Assembly: GCF_035984545.1 (NCBI RefSeq)
Contig: NZ_JAXCHP010000001.1
Location: 2,046,001-2,110,000 of the forward strand
Source of the DNA: Cryobacterium sp. GrIS_2_6
GTDB taxonomy: Bacteria > Actinomycetota > Actinomycetes > Actinomycetales > Microbacteriaceae
Direction of reading: 5' to 3'
Length of the DNA: 64,000 nucleotides
Shown: positions 41,143 through 50,458 of the stretch, one piece after another
How positions within the stretch are numbered: position 1 is the stretch's first letter
Layout of the letters: each line of letters opens with the position of its first letter
The notes under the pieces: model-generated
What the model saw: the letters and a program-made list of their open reading frames with translations, nothing else
Told to the model about the DNA's origin: nothing
Databases searched by the model: none
Made by a program: the position numbers and the translations under genes

Positions 41143-42155
41143 CCGGCGACCAGGTCGGGGCCGAAGTCGATCGGTCCGCCGTACCACTGCTCGATGATCG
41201 CGCGTGCGATCGAGGAGCGGCCGGGCAGGATGATGCTGTCGCCGGCCGCGGCGAGTTCGGAGCGGCTGAACCAGCGCAGGTCGAGGATCTCGTCGCCGTC
41301 CGGCAGGACACCGTCCGGCTGCTGGCCGTCGGCGAGGCGCGCTGTGAAGCCGAACATGATCGAGGCGGGGAACGGCCACGGCTGGGAGCCGAGGTAGACC
41401 GGGTCGGTGACTCGGAGGCCGGACTCCTCGAACATCTCGCGGATGACGGCCGCCTCGAGCGACTCCCCCGGTTCGACGAAGCCTGCGAGCAGGGAATAGC
41501 GGTTGTTCTCCCACAGGGCATTCGACCCGAGCAGGATGCGATCGTCCTCGTCGGTGATCAGCACGATCACGGCGGGGTCCGTGCGAGGGAACACCTGGCT
41601 GCCGTCGACGGGGCACCGGCGGCTCCAGCCGCCGCCCTCGACCTCGGTTGCGGCGCCGCAGCGCGGGCAGTGCGCGTGCGAGGCGTGCCAGTTCGCGAGC
41701 GCGAGTGCTTCGGTGAAGAGGCCGGCGTCGCGGTCGGAGAGGGCGCTCGCGACGGTGCGGAGCGGCACCCAGAGGGACTCGTCCGGTTCGAGGGTCGCGG
41801 CCCGTTCGTCGTCGAGGATCGCAGCGACCAGACGGGTGCCCGCGGGTTCCGCGCCCTCGTCGGCGAGGGACCGGCCGAGGTAGAGCTCGATCGGGGTCCG
41901 CGCGACGAGGGCAGGCGAGAACAGACGCAACCGGGGCCGGCGGCTTCCGGAATCGGTTGCGGCGAGCTCGTGGGTGCCCGCGGGGGCCGCTCCCGGTGTA
42001 CCCGCCAGGAGCGTGGACCCGCGCCAGAGCGGGAGGACGCGCGTGGCGGCATCCGCCCGGAGCTCGTCTAAGAGTCCGGGCAAGGCCCGGGTGAGGTGGT
42101 CCCTGTCGACGGCGTGGCGGGACAGCGGCAGTTGGGAGGTGAACGTGAACGGCAT
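41133..42155 (-). CDS. nudC: NAD+ diphosphatase (NADH pyrophosphatase, NudC)
   Basis: A 340-residue NudC: N-terminal beta domain, zinc ribbon 'HCPRCGAATEVEGGGWSRRCPVDG' in pattern (C-x2-C ... C; fourth ligand less clear), NUDIX box 'GFVEPGESLEAAVIREMFEESGL' in pattern, then the specificity motif 'SQPWPFPASIMFGF' (SQPWPFPxS), diagnostic of NAD(H)-hydrolysing NUDIX enzymes. It hydrolyses NADH to NMNH and AMP and may decap NAD-capped RNA. It overlaps uvrD2 by 10 bp. It is divergent from the phosphotransferase gene. Confidence 0.92.
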   Translation of the reverse strand: MPFTFTSQLPLSRHAVDRDHLTRALPGLLDELRADAATRVLPLWRGSTLLAGTPGAAPAGTHELAATDSGSRRPRLRLFSPALVARTPIELYLGRSLADEGAEPAGTRLVAAILDDERAATLEPDESLWVPLRTVASALSDRDAGLFTEALALANWHASHAHCPRCGAATEVEGGGWSRRCPVDGSQVFPRTDPAVIVLITDEDDRILLGSNALWENNRYSLLAGFVEPGESLEAAVIREMFEESGLRVTDPVYLGSQPWPFPASIMFGFTARLADGQQPDGVLPDGDEILDLRWFSRSELAAAGDSIILPGRSSIARAIIEQWYGGPIDFGPDLVAGWR

Positions 42156-42234
42156 GAAGACCCTTCGGACTCTGGCGTGACTGCCGAAGTTGTGTGGAGG
42201 CGTGGCGAACGACCACACCGAGGGGAAGTCGACC

Positions 42235-42240
42235 TAACCT
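42235..42240 (+). promoter_or_regulatory. -10 element of the phosphotransferase gene (leaderless)
   Basis: TAACCT, seven bases before the ATG at 42248. Confidence 0.5.
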
Positions 42241-42247
42241 AGTAGGC

Positions 42248-43450
42248 ATGGCCAGATCCCATCTCACTCTAGCCGCGCTCGCCACTTCAGCCGTGCCCGG
42301 TCTCGACGTCGTCCAGGCCCGCAGCCATGGCTCCAGCGGGCGCTCCTCCGGCGCGCCAGGGGCGTACGATTCCGCCGTCCTCCTGGACCGCGACGGACGC
42401 TCCCTGATCATCCGGGTGCCGCTGTCCCAGGCCGCGGAGACGGAGCAGTCCGCCGACCTCGTCGCGCTCCGCGCCCTGACCGTCGGCAATCGCAGCCGGC
42501 TGCCGTTCGACGTTCCGCAGTTCGTCGGGCAGGCCCCGCTCAGCGGGACGCGCGCCGTCGTCTACGAGTTCCTGCCCGGCGACACCTTCGACGCGGACGC
42601 CCTTACCGGACACGCCGGGGTCTCCGGGTCGATCGGCCGGGCCATCGCGGCCATCCACGGCCTGCCGACCGCGGTGGTGAGCGATGCCGGGCTCACGCAA
42701 CGCAGCGCCCAGGACTGCCGCACCGAAGTGATCGACCTGATCGGCCGCACCGAGGCGACCGGGTACCTGCCGGCGGCCCTGCTCCGCCGCTGGGAGCTCG
42801 CGACCGACGACGACGCGCTCTGGCAGTTCCTGCCCTGTGTCATCCACGGTTCCCTGTCCGCGGAGTCCTTCCTGATCGGCGAGGATTCCGTGACGGCCGT
42901 GCTCGACTGGGCGGCGCTGAGCGTCGGCGACCCGGCCAGGGACCTGAACTGGCTGCTCGCCTCCCGGGGAGCCGCCGGCGAAGCGGCGATCGCGTCCTAC
43001 GGCGGCGTGCGCCAGGGCAACGACCCGCGCATCACGCAGCGGGCGATGCTCTACGCAGAGCTCGAGCTCGCGCGCTGGCTGCTGCACGGCACCGACACCC
43101 GCAACCAGGGCATCGTCGATGACGCCGTCACGATGCTCGACGGGCTGGTCGAGAACGTGCACCACGCGACCTCGCACCCGCTGTCCCCGAAGACCGGCCC
43201 GATCCTGAACGTGTCCGAGGTCGAGAGCCTGCTCGCCGCGACCCCGTACGCCGCGGTGAAGCGCGCGCCGGCCGCCGCGATGCACACGGATGCCTACACG
43301 CTGTCCGACTTCGAGACCGGCGAGTTCGCCGACGAACCGGACACCACCGGCGCGATCGACGTCGTGGGCGACGGCACGGACGCCGGCGCCGGCGCCGAGG
43401 TGCGGGACACGACCGATGACCACGCCGCCACGAGGTCCTCCTCGGAGTAG
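42248..43450 (+). CDS. APH-like phosphotransferase
   Basis: A 400-residue kinase-fold protein of the aminoglycoside/macrolide phosphotransferase superfamily: 'YDSAVLLDRDGRSLIIRVPL' (N-lobe), 'AVVYEFLPGDTF' hinge, 'PCVIHGSLSAESFLIGEDSVTAVLDWAALSVGDPARDLNWLL' pattern with the Brenner-type HGSLSAESF in place of the usual HGDLxxxN (Asp replaced by Ser, Asn by Ser/Phe) but with the metal-binding 'LDWA'. Loss of the catalytic Asp suggests it may be a pseudokinase or use another base. The last ~55 residues are acidic low-complexity and overlap adnB by 157 bp. Mycobacteria carry an ion-channel gene at this place instead. Confidence 0.75.
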   Translation: MARSHLTLAALATSAVPGLDVVQARSHGSSGRSSGAPGAYDSAVLLDRDGRSLIIRVPLSQAAETEQSADLVALRALTVGNRSRLPFDVPQFVGQAPLSGTRAVVYEFLPGDTFDADALTGHAGVSGSIGRAIAAIHGLPTAVVSDAGLTQRSAQDCRTEVIDLIGRTEATGYLPAALLRRWELATDDDALWQFLPCVIHGSLSAESFLIGEDSVTAVLDWAALSVGDPARDLNWLLASRGAAGEAAIASYGGVRQGNDPRITQRAMLYAELELARWLLHGTDTRNQGIVDDAVTMLDGLVENVHHATSHPLSPKTGPILNVSEVESLLAATPYAAVKRAPAAAMHTDAYTLSDFETGEFADEPDTTGAIDVVGDGTDAGAGAEVRDTTDDHAATRSSSE

Positions 43451-46400
43451 AGCCGCTCGGGGGCGACCACGGTGTCGTCGGCGACGAAGTAGAACACCGC
43501 GTCGACCTCGTCAGGGTCGATGCCCTTCCAGCTCGCGTACGCGAGGCGGTAGAGCGCGAGCTGCGTCTGCTTGAGTTCGAGGTCCGCTGCGTTCTTCGGC
43601 GCCCGGCCCGTCTTCCAGTCAACGACCTGGTAGCCCGTCCCGGTGCGGTACACCGCGTCGAGCTTGCAGATGAAGACCTGTCCGGCGAGCACGTAGTGGA
43701 TCTCGATCTCGACCTCCTCCGGCTTGAGGCCGGCCCAGGGCGACCGTTCGAAGGTCGCCTGGAGGCGTTCGAGCTGGGCCTTCTCGAGCGGCTGGTTCTG
43801 GTCGAGGTCGAGATCGAAGGCATCGGCATCCGTGTCGGTGTCTGCTTCGAAAAGCCCGGCGTCGATCCGGTCGCCGCCGAGGAGGCCGCCGGCCCGCCGC
43901 TCGACCCAGGAGTGAAAGAGGGTGCCGAGCCGGGTGGCCCGGTACGGCCGCTCGGGCATGGGGCGACGCACCTGTGCGGCGACCCCTGCGGGGTCGTCGA
44001 CGTAGTCCTTGAACCGCGAGGCGGGGATGCGGGCGGGCAGCGGGGCGACCGTGCCTGCGCCCAGGCGGAGGGCGCGTTCCTCGAGCAGCAGGGTCACGAC
44101 GTGGGACCAACGCGTCTCGCGGGCCAGGGTTTCCGGATCGTTCGCGGCGGCGCGCACCTCGGCTGCGGCCGCTTCGACGACGGCCCGGCGGGTGCCGAGC
44201 GGGTCGAAGGGCCAGGCCGGCGTGAGGCCGTCCTCCGGGGCCGGCTTCTCGGCGTTGGCGCTTTCCTCGGGCAGGGGGTCGATGAGGCCGGCCTCCGAGA
44301 GCTCGACGAGGTAACGGCTCGGGGCGCGCACGGTCGAGCCCGAGCCCCAGAACGAACCGGTCAACAGGAGTTCGTGCCTGGCCCGGGTGGTGGCGACGTA
44401 GATCAGCCGGCGTTCCTCGTCGTCGTGGCGGCCGGCGAGGTCCGCCTTGTACGCCTGGAAGGCGAGGTCGTAGGAGAGCTGGCTGTCGTGGCCGGTCCAG
44501 TCCAGCTGGGGCAGTTCGGCGTGGTCCCCGCGGAACGGGTACGGCAGCTCGCCGAAGCGGATCCAGCCGGTGACCTCGCGCGCTGGGGCCGGCAGGCTCT
44601 TGTCGGTGAGGTTCGGGATCGCGACGTAGTCCCACTCGAGGCCCTTTGCGCCATGGATGGTGAGGAGTTGCACGGTGCCCTGTTCGGCCATCTCAGCGCG
44701 CGGTCCCATGTCGTCGGCGAGCTCGGCCCTGCCGAGCCAGCGCAGGAAGCTCCCGGCGGTGCCGAGCTCGTCGCTCGCGAGGAAGTCGGAGATGGTGTCG
44801 TGGAAGGCGTAGAGGTTCGCGAGGCCGAGGCTGTTGTTCTCGTTCGCGACGAGTTCGACGTCGAGGAGGAGCTCCTGTTCGACGAGGCGCACGAAGTCGA
44901 GCAACGGAAGACCGGCCCGCGAACGCAGCCAGGCCAGGAGCTTGCCTGCTGCGCGCAGCCGCTCACGGCCGGTGTCGGTGAAGCCGGCGAGCTGGCCGTG
45001 ACCGAGCGGCGCCGCCGCGGCGAAGTCGAGGGCGTCGACGAGGGAGGCGCCCTCGTCGTCGGCGACGGACGCACGGAGCTTCTCGGTGAGCTCCCTGCTG
45101 ACGGCCTTCTGCGCCCAGTCGTGGGCGGCGAGCCAGCGCGAGACGGCCGCGAGGTGCTGCAGGTCGCGCGGGCCGACCTGGAACCGGGCACCGCTCAGCA
45201 ACCGGACGAGTTCGCTTCCCGCCGAGGGATCGTGCACGACCCTGAGCACGCTGACGACATCGGTGACCTCCGGGGTGGAGAGCAGCCCGCCGAGGCCGAG
45301 CACGTGGGCGCGGACGCCGTTCGCGCGGAGGACCCCGGCGAAGAAGTCCATGTCGCGCCGGGCGCGGAAGAGGATGGCGCCGGACTTGTCGCCGCCGGCG
45401 CCGAGCCGGGCGGCGAACCAGCGGGCGACGGCCTGGGCCTCATCGGTGGCTGTCTCGGCCAGGTGCGCTGAGACGGCGCCCGGCCGGGTGCCGTCCGGCA
45501 CCTTGAGGGTCTCGACCTGGATGCCGTCCGTCCGGCGGCGCAGGGCCTCGCTGAGCGGGGCGACGAGCGTGTTCGCGGCGTCGAGCACCGACCGGGGGTT
45601 GCGCCAGGTGAAGGAGAGCGACATGGAGGGGGTGACCCGGTGTTCCGAGCGGGCGTCCGGGTCGAAGTCGGCGGAGAAGGCGAGCAGGTTCGCGGAGCTC
45701 GCACCGCGCCAGCCGTAGATGGACTGGTGCGGGTCGCCGACGGCCATCACCGGATGCCTGGCGAAGAGGGTGTGCAGGAGTTCGGTCTGGAGCACGGAGG
45801 TGTCCTGGTATTCGTCGAGCAGCACCACCCGGTACTGGTCGCGGTACCCGGCGACCACCCGCGGAACCCGCTGGCTTACCTGCAGGGCGAGGGCGACCTG
45901 GTCGGAGAATTCGATCAGGCCGAGCCGGCGCTTCTCCCGGTCGTACCAGTCGGCGAGTTCTGCGAGCACGGGCAGCGGCCCGACCGCGGCGAGCGAGTCG
46001 ACGACGGAGGAGTACGGGACCTTCTTGCGCGGGTTGCCGTATGGAAGGTCTTCGAGATAAGCGAAGCCGGCGGCGAGGCCGGCGAGATCGTGCCCGGCGC
46101 GGCCGGGAGCGCCCGCCGGGCCGCCCGTTGCCAGGCCGGTCGTTGCCAGGCCGGTCGTGAGAGGAGGCGGGTTCTCGGCGAGCAGCCGGCTGAACCGGAG
46201 CACGGCATCCGTCACGGCGTCGAGGCTCTTGCCCCAGGGCACGAGCCTGCGATCGCCGTGTTCGATCACGACACGGCGGGCGAGTAGCCACGCGCTCGTC
46301 TCGGTGAGCAGTACGGACTCGGGTTCGCGGCCGAGCAGGAGGGCATTGTCGGTGAAGAGCCGGCTCGCGAAGGAGTTGTACGTCGACACGGTCGGGGTGT

Positions 46401-46794
46401 TGAACAGGCCGGAGTCGACGAGCTCGCCGGTGGTCTCTGCGCCCGCGGCCGGGATCGGCGCAGGCAGCAGTCCGTTGGCGTCGAGCTGAGCGATGCGGTC
46501 GCCGATGCGCTCGGCGAGTTCGCCGGCCGCCTTGCGGGTGAAGGTGAGGCCGAGGACCTGGTCTGGCCGGGCGAGGCCGTTGGCGAGCAGCCAGAGCACC
46601 CGGTTGGCCATGGTCTCGGTCTTGCCGCTGCCGGCTCCGGCCACGACGAGGGTCGGCGCGAGCGGGGCCTCGATCACCGCCTGCTGTTCCGGGGTGGGCG
46701 GGAACATGCCGAGCGTGCCTGCGATCTCGAGGGCGCTGACCGGGTTCTGCGGACGATTCGGGTCGTGCGGCACGGGCGTTCCGTTCTGGCTCAC
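43294..46794 (-). CDS. adnB: AdnB-like helicase-nuclease subunit
   Basis: A 1166-residue SF1 helicase fused to a RecB-family nuclease: motif I 'VVAGAGSGKTETMANRV' (P-loop at residues ~52-59), 'VLLDEYQDTSVLQTELL' (motif II), 'VGDPHQSIYGWRGAS' (III), 'LLTIHGAKGLEWDYVAIPNL' (V), 'RRLIYVATTRARHELLLTG' (VI), and a C-terminal nuclease with 'YQVVDWKTGRAPKN' (D-x-K). With AdnA it should form the AdnAB dimer that resects double-strand breaks in actinobacteria. The GTG overlaps the adnA stop (GTGA). The last ~40 residues are Ser/Ala/Pro-rich, unlike the family, and overlap the phosphotransferase gene. Confidence 0.9.
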   Translation of the reverse strand: MSQNGTPVPHDPNRPQNPVSALEIAGTLGMFPPTPEQQAVIEAPLAPTLVVAGAGSGKTETMANRVLWLLANGLARPDQVLGLTFTRKAAGELAERIGDRIAQLDANGLLPAPIPAAGAETTGELVDSGLFNTPTVSTYNSFASRLFTDNALLLGREPESVLLTETSAWLLARRVVIEHGDRRLVPWGKSLDAVTDAVLRFSRLLAENPPPLTTGLATTGLATGGPAGAPGRAGHDLAGLAAGFAYLEDLPYGNPRKKVPYSSVVDSLAAVGPLPVLAELADWYDREKRRLGLIEFSDQVALALQVSQRVPRVVAGYRDQYRVVLLDEYQDTSVLQTELLHTLFARHPVMAVGDPHQSIYGWRGASSANLLAFSADFDPDARSEHRVTPSMSLSFTWRNPRSVLDAANTLVAPLSEALRRRTDGIQVETLKVPDGTRPGAVSAHLAETATDEAQAVARWFAARLGAGGDKSGAILFRARRDMDFFAGVLRANGVRAHVLGLGGLLSTPEVTDVVSVLRVVHDPSAGSELVRLLSGARFQVGPRDLQHLAAVSRWLAAHDWAQKAVSRELTEKLRASVADDEGASLVDALDFAAAAPLGHGQLAGFTDTGRERLRAAGKLLAWLRSRAGLPLLDFVRLVEQELLLDVELVANENNSLGLANLYAFHDTISDFLASDELGTAGSFLRWLGRAELADDMGPRAEMAEQGTVQLLTIHGAKGLEWDYVAIPNLTDKSLPAPAREVTGWIRFGELPYPFRGDHAELPQLDWTGHDSQLSYDLAFQAYKADLAGRHDDEERRLIYVATTRARHELLLTGSFWGSGSTVRAPSRYLVELSEAGLIDPLPEESANAEKPAPEDGLTPAWPFDPLGTRRAVVEAAAAEVRAAANDPETLARETRWSHVVTLLLEERALRLGAGTVAPLPARIPASRFKDYVDDPAGVAAQVRRPMPERPYRATRLGTLFHSWVERRAGGLLGGDRIDAGLFEADTDTDADAFDLDLDQNQPLEKAQLERLQATFERSPWAGLKPEEVEIEIHYVLAGQVFICKLDAVYRTGTGYQVVDWKTGRAPKNAADLELKQTQLALYRLAYASWKGIDPDEVDAVFYFVADDTVVAPERLYSEEDLVAAWSSVVSRTSAPAPASVPSPTTSIAPVVSGSSANSPVSKSDSV

Positions 46795-49700
46795 GAGCTG
46801 ACCTGCCCGATGATGTGGATGCGGCAGGCCCCGTGGGAGCGCGGGTCCAGGCAGTGCGTCGCGAGCTCGGCGACAAAGGTCGCCCCGCCCATCAGCGCCG
46901 CGTCGGCCCCCACCCTGCTGCGGAAGGCGAGGAGCTGTTCTGCGGTGAAGGTGGCCTGGGTGGGGTTGCGATAGTTCTGCTTGGCTGTGCCGGAAGAGAC
47001 GATCACGAGGCGGGCTCCCGCGAGGGGGGTCCCGGCGGGGACGCCCTCGATCTGGCCCTCCTGGAAGGCGAGCTGGTATGCGCCGAGCTGCGGGTGTTCT
47101 GCCACGCCCGCGTCGCTCACGGGGTCTGCGCGCCCGGTCTTGAGGTCGACGATGACGGCGCTGCCATCGAAGAGGCGTTCGACCCGGTCGACGGTGCCGG
47201 TGAGCCACGCGCCGTCGACGTCGAAGCCGAAGCTGCCCTCAGCGCTCAGGAGTTCGCCGCCGGCGTGTTCGAAGTCGAGCAGGTAGGAGGCGAGCCGGTC
47301 GGTGAGGACGCGCGCGTCGGCGCGCTGCACCTCGGACTGCCACTCCGCGTCGAAGCGGAGCTCGCCCCAGTGCTCGTCGACCGCCTGCCACAGTGCTTCT
47401 GGCAAGCGCAGTGCTTCCGGCCGGCGGTCGGTCGACTCCTCCATGACCGCGTGGATGATCGTGCCGAGGTTCGCGGCCGTGTTCGAGCTGCCGCCGCCGA
47501 GCCGGCCGATCGCCCAGTGCAGCGGGCAGGTCTCGACAGCGGCCATCTTCGACGGTGAGACCCGCACCGGCTCGTCACCGGCCGTTGGGTCGTTGAGGGG
47601 CTGCACCGTGCTGGGCCCCGCGAGGCCGTACCACTGGCCGGGGTCCGCACCGGGCACGGCTGCCGCGGCGAGCCTCGCAAGGGTCGCCGCGGCATCCGCT
47701 GCGCGCTCCGACCGTTCGGGGTGTTCGGACAGGGCGCCCGTCGCGACGCCCCTGGTGAGGTCGCGGCGCAACCGGCCGACGAGACCGCGGAGCGACACCG
47801 GGTAGCGCCCGGCGGGATCGGTGCCGTCAGCCCCGGCCGGCGGGGTCGGCTGCGGCAGCAGCTTGAGGAACACCGACGGTTCGTTCTCCTCGTTGTCGAC
47901 GGCCGTGACGAGGAGTTCGGTCCGGGCCCGGCTCGCGGCCTGGGCGAACATGCGCAGTTCGTCGTGCAGGACCTCGGTGCGCGCGTCGCCTCCTCGGGGG
48001 TCGCGTCCAGAAGCGAGGGCGGCGAGGTCGCCCGCACCGAGCAGCGAGCCACGGATGCGCAGGTCCGGCCAGACGTTCTGCTGCACGTTCGCGATCACGA
48101 CGAGGTCGAACTCGCGGCCGATCAGCCCGTTCGGGGTCGAGACGGTGACGGCGTCCCCGAGGGCGCGGGGGGCGAGGGTGTCCTCTGGGACGTCGGTGTC
48201 GACGAGGTGTTCGAGGAAGAGCACCGGCGGGGCCGCCGGGGTGCGTTCGACGTAGCGTTGCGCCGCGGAGAACAGGGAGACGACGGCGTCGAGGTTGTGG
48301 TTGGCCTCGTCGGCGATGATGCCGATTCCCGCGGACTGCTCGAGCCATTCCCTGGCGAGGCCGCTGCGCTGCCAGAGGCCCCAGAGCAGTTCCTCGATGG
48401 TGGCCCCCGCCTCGTATTCGACGGATGCGGCGAGCAGGCTCTCCGCGCAACTCGCTGCGCGACGAGCGGTGCGGTTGTCGATCGCCGACAACAGCGACGG
48501 CGTCGCGAACACGGCGGCGAGAAGCTCGTCGGCACTGCGGGTACTGGCGGTGCTCGGGTTCGCGCCGGTTGCCGGCCCGCCGGGCTCCCGTTCGCCGGGC
48601 TCCCGTTCGCCGGGCTCCCGTTCGCCGGGCTCCTGTTCGCCGGGCTCCTGTTGGCCGAGTTCCTGCTGGCGCAGCGCCGCACGGAGGCGCCGCAGGGTGA
48701 TCGGGTCGAGGCCACCGAGGGGGCCGCGCAGGAGTTCGGTCGCCGCTTCGGCGTCGAGTGGACGGCGGCCGAGAGTGACGTCGAGGGCGAGGATGAACGC
48801 ACGCACCGCCCATTCGTCGCGGAGCGCGGTCTGCGCTGAGGGAACCTGGGTGGGCACCTCGAGGGCCGCGAGGCCGCGGGCGAGTGCCGGGATGGCCGAA
48901 CCGCTCCGCGCGATCACGGCCATGCTGCCCCAGGGCAGGCCGTCGAGCACATGACGTTCCCTCAGTCGCCCGGCGATGAGCGCGAGCTGGTCGGCGGGGC
49001 TCGCCGCGAGGAGGGTTTCGACGGAGGCGGCGGATGCTTCGGTGCCGGACTGTGCGGCGCCCGACTCTGCGGCTCCTGTGTCTGCCCCTCCAGAGTCTGC
49101 GGCTCCAGAGTCTGCGGCTCCAGACTCTGCGGCTCCAGACTCTGCGGCTCCAGACTCTGCGGCTCCAGACTCGACTGCGGGCACGTCGGACGGGGACTCG
49201 ACGCTCCCGGCCCGGCGCTGCGTGCCCGCGGAGGCGGTGCCGATCCGGTGGGTGATCTCCCGCACGACGCCCCGGATGGCGGGTCCATGCCGGTAGACGG
49301 TGTCGAGCACGAGGGTCGTGACGCGTGGTGCGCCCGGAGCGAGGTAGTCGGCGAGCCGGCCGAGGGCATCCGCGTGGGCGCCGTTGAAGGAGCCCGTTGT
49401 GATGTCGGGGTCGCCGGCGGCGACGATCGCGACGCCGCGCGCCGCGAACTGGGCGAGCAGGGTGAGGGTGGCCCGGTTCAGCTCCTGGGCGTCGTCGACG
49501 ACGATGAGGCGAAGGCCGGCGAGGGTGCCCAGGGTCGCGGATCCCGCGGACCCCGGGGCGGCTGCGGCCACGACGGCCGCCGCGAAGCCGGCGAGCTCGG
49601 TGGAGTCGTACTGGCCGGGCCGGCTCTGGTCTTTGACCTCGTCGTAGCCGCGGATGAAGTGGGCAGCGGCGACCCATTCCGGGCGATCGTTCTCGGCGCC

Positions 49701-50360
49701 GAGTGCGGCGAGGCGCGTGGGGGTGATCCCGTATTCGACAGCCCGCATCATCAGGTTGCGCAGCTCGGTGCGGAATCCGCGGAGCCGCCGCACGCCCGGA
49801 TCGAGGGTGGACGGCCAGGCCGGGCCGGAGGAACCAGCCCCGCCGCCGTTGCGGTCGCGCCCGCCGTCGAAGGAACCTCCGGCATCGCGGTCGCGCGCGT
49901 CGAGGTCACCGCCGTCGCCGACAGGCCCGCCGTCATCGAAGTCGCCCTGGAGGAGTTCGGCGATGATCTGGTCCTGCTCGCCACCGGTGAGCAGCGTGGG
50001 CGCCGGGCCGTCGGCCGCAGCCTCCGCTCCGCGCACGAGTTCGAACGCGACCGAGTTCGCCGTTCGGGCGAGCGGACCGTTGGTCGGGACGCCGAGGCGG
50101 AGCGCAAGCCGGTCACGCAACACGGTGGCGCCCGCCCGGGTCGGCACGAGCAGGAGGACCTCCCCCGGCGCATACCCGCGCTCGAGGACGCGTTCGGCGA
50201 GGAGCTCGATGAGGGTCGTGGTCTTCCCGGTGCCCGGGGCACCGATGAGGGCGGCCGAGACCCCATCGGCTAGCTCGAGGGCCGCCCGCTGGGAGCCGTC
50301 GAGGCGGAAGGGAGGCGCGGAAACGTCGCGGTCGAGGGTCGGAATTCCGGGGCTGGTCAC
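46791..50360 (-). CDS. adnA: AdnA-like helicase-nuclease subunit
   Basis: A 1189-residue partner of AdnB. P-loop 'IGAPGTGKTTTLIELL' (residues ~40-47), motif II-like 'LIVVDDAQELNRATL', motif III 'AAGDPDITTGSFNGA', and a C-terminal RecB-type nuclease with 'AVIVDLKTGRADPVSD' (D-x-K) and Cys residues before and after it ('VETCPLHW', 'THCLDPRSHGAC') that may bind a cluster as in AddB. Two low-complexity insertions (repeats of Glu-Ser-Gly-Ala-Ala and Glu-Pro-Gly-Glu-Arg type) are encoded by 15-bp minisatellites at 49063-49167 and 48578-48667. The GTG is seven bases after TAGCTT. Confidence 0.9.
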   Translation of the reverse strand: MTSPGIPTLDRDVSAPPFRLDGSQRAALELADGVSAALIGAPGTGKTTTLIELLAERVLERGYAPGEVLLLVPTRAGATVLRDRLALRLGVPTNGPLARTANSVAFELVRGAEAAADGPAPTLLTGGEQDQIIAELLQGDFDDGGPVGDGGDLDARDRDAGGSFDGGRDRNGGGAGSSGPAWPSTLDPGVRRLRGFRTELRNLMMRAVEYGITPTRLAALGAENDRPEWVAAAHFIRGYDEVKDQSRPGQYDSTELAGFAAAVVAAAAPGSAGSATLGTLAGLRLIVVDDAQELNRATLTLLAQFAARGVAIVAAGDPDITTGSFNGAHADALGRLADYLAPGAPRVTTLVLDTVYRHGPAIRGVVREITHRIGTASAGTQRRAGSVESPSDVPAVESGAAESGAAESGAAESGAADSGAADSGGADTGAAESGAAQSGTEASAASVETLLAASPADQLALIAGRLRERHVLDGLPWGSMAVIARSGSAIPALARGLAALEVPTQVPSAQTALRDEWAVRAFILALDVTLGRRPLDAEAATELLRGPLGGLDPITLRRLRAALRQQELGQQEPGEQEPGEREPGEREPGEREPGGPATGANPSTASTRSADELLAAVFATPSLLSAIDNRTARRAASCAESLLAASVEYEAGATIEELLWGLWQRSGLAREWLEQSAGIGIIADEANHNLDAVVSLFSAAQRYVERTPAAPPVLFLEHLVDTDVPEDTLAPRALGDAVTVSTPNGLIGREFDLVVIANVQQNVWPDLRIRGSLLGAGDLAALASGRDPRGGDARTEVLHDELRMFAQAASRARTELLVTAVDNEENEPSVFLKLLPQPTPPAGADGTDPAGRYPVSLRGLVGRLRRDLTRGVATGALSEHPERSERAADAAATLARLAAAAVPGADPGQWYGLAGPSTVQPLNDPTAGDEPVRVSPSKMAAVETCPLHWAIGRLGGGSSNTAANLGTIIHAVMEESTDRRPEALRLPEALWQAVDEHWGELRFDAEWQSEVQRADARVLTDRLASYLLDFEHAGGELLSAEGSFGFDVDGAWLTGTVDRVERLFDGSAVIVDLKTGRADPVSDAGVAEHPQLGAYQLAFQEGQIEGVPAGTPLAGARLVIVSSGTAKQNYRNPTQATFTAEQLLAFRSRVGADAALMGGATFVAELATHCLDPRSHGACRIHIIGQVSS
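48578..48667 (-). repeat. 15-bp minisatellite in adnA (Glu-Pro-Gly type)
   Basis: Five units of cgccgggctcccgtt or its one-base variant (cctgtt ending) plus a degenerate sixth. They encode Arg/Gln-Glu-Pro-Gly-Glu repeats in a linker between motor segments. The reading frame is kept because each unit is 15 bp. Confidence 0.9.
49063..49167 (-). repeat. 15-bp minisatellite in adnA (Ser-Gly-Ala-Ala type)
   Basis: Seven units of gactctgcggctcca with few changes; the central ones are identical or differ at one base (gac/gag). They encode Glu/Asp-Ser-Gly-Ala-Ala repeats. Confidence 0.9.
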
Positions 50361-50367
50361 GTTTTCA

Positions 50368-50373
50368 AAGCTA
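50368..50373 (-). promoter_or_regulatory. -10 element of adnA (leaderless)
   Basis: TAGCTT on the minus strand, seven bases from the GTG at 50360. Confidence 0.4.
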
Positions 50374-50458
50374 GCGGGTTGCGCCGACAGTGAACGTTGT
50401 CCGGCTGCCCCGCCGTTCTGTCGTAATCTGGGCGCTTAGGCAACGAAAGGCGCATCTG

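Noticed and set aside
48578..49167. CRISPR-like array in adnA
   Set aside because: Units are contiguous 15-bp repeats without spacers and lie in frame inside a coding gene.
43294..50360. AdnAB as a phage-defence helicase-nuclease pair
   Set aside because: Gene order and domain content match the housekeeping AdnAB locus of actinobacteria.
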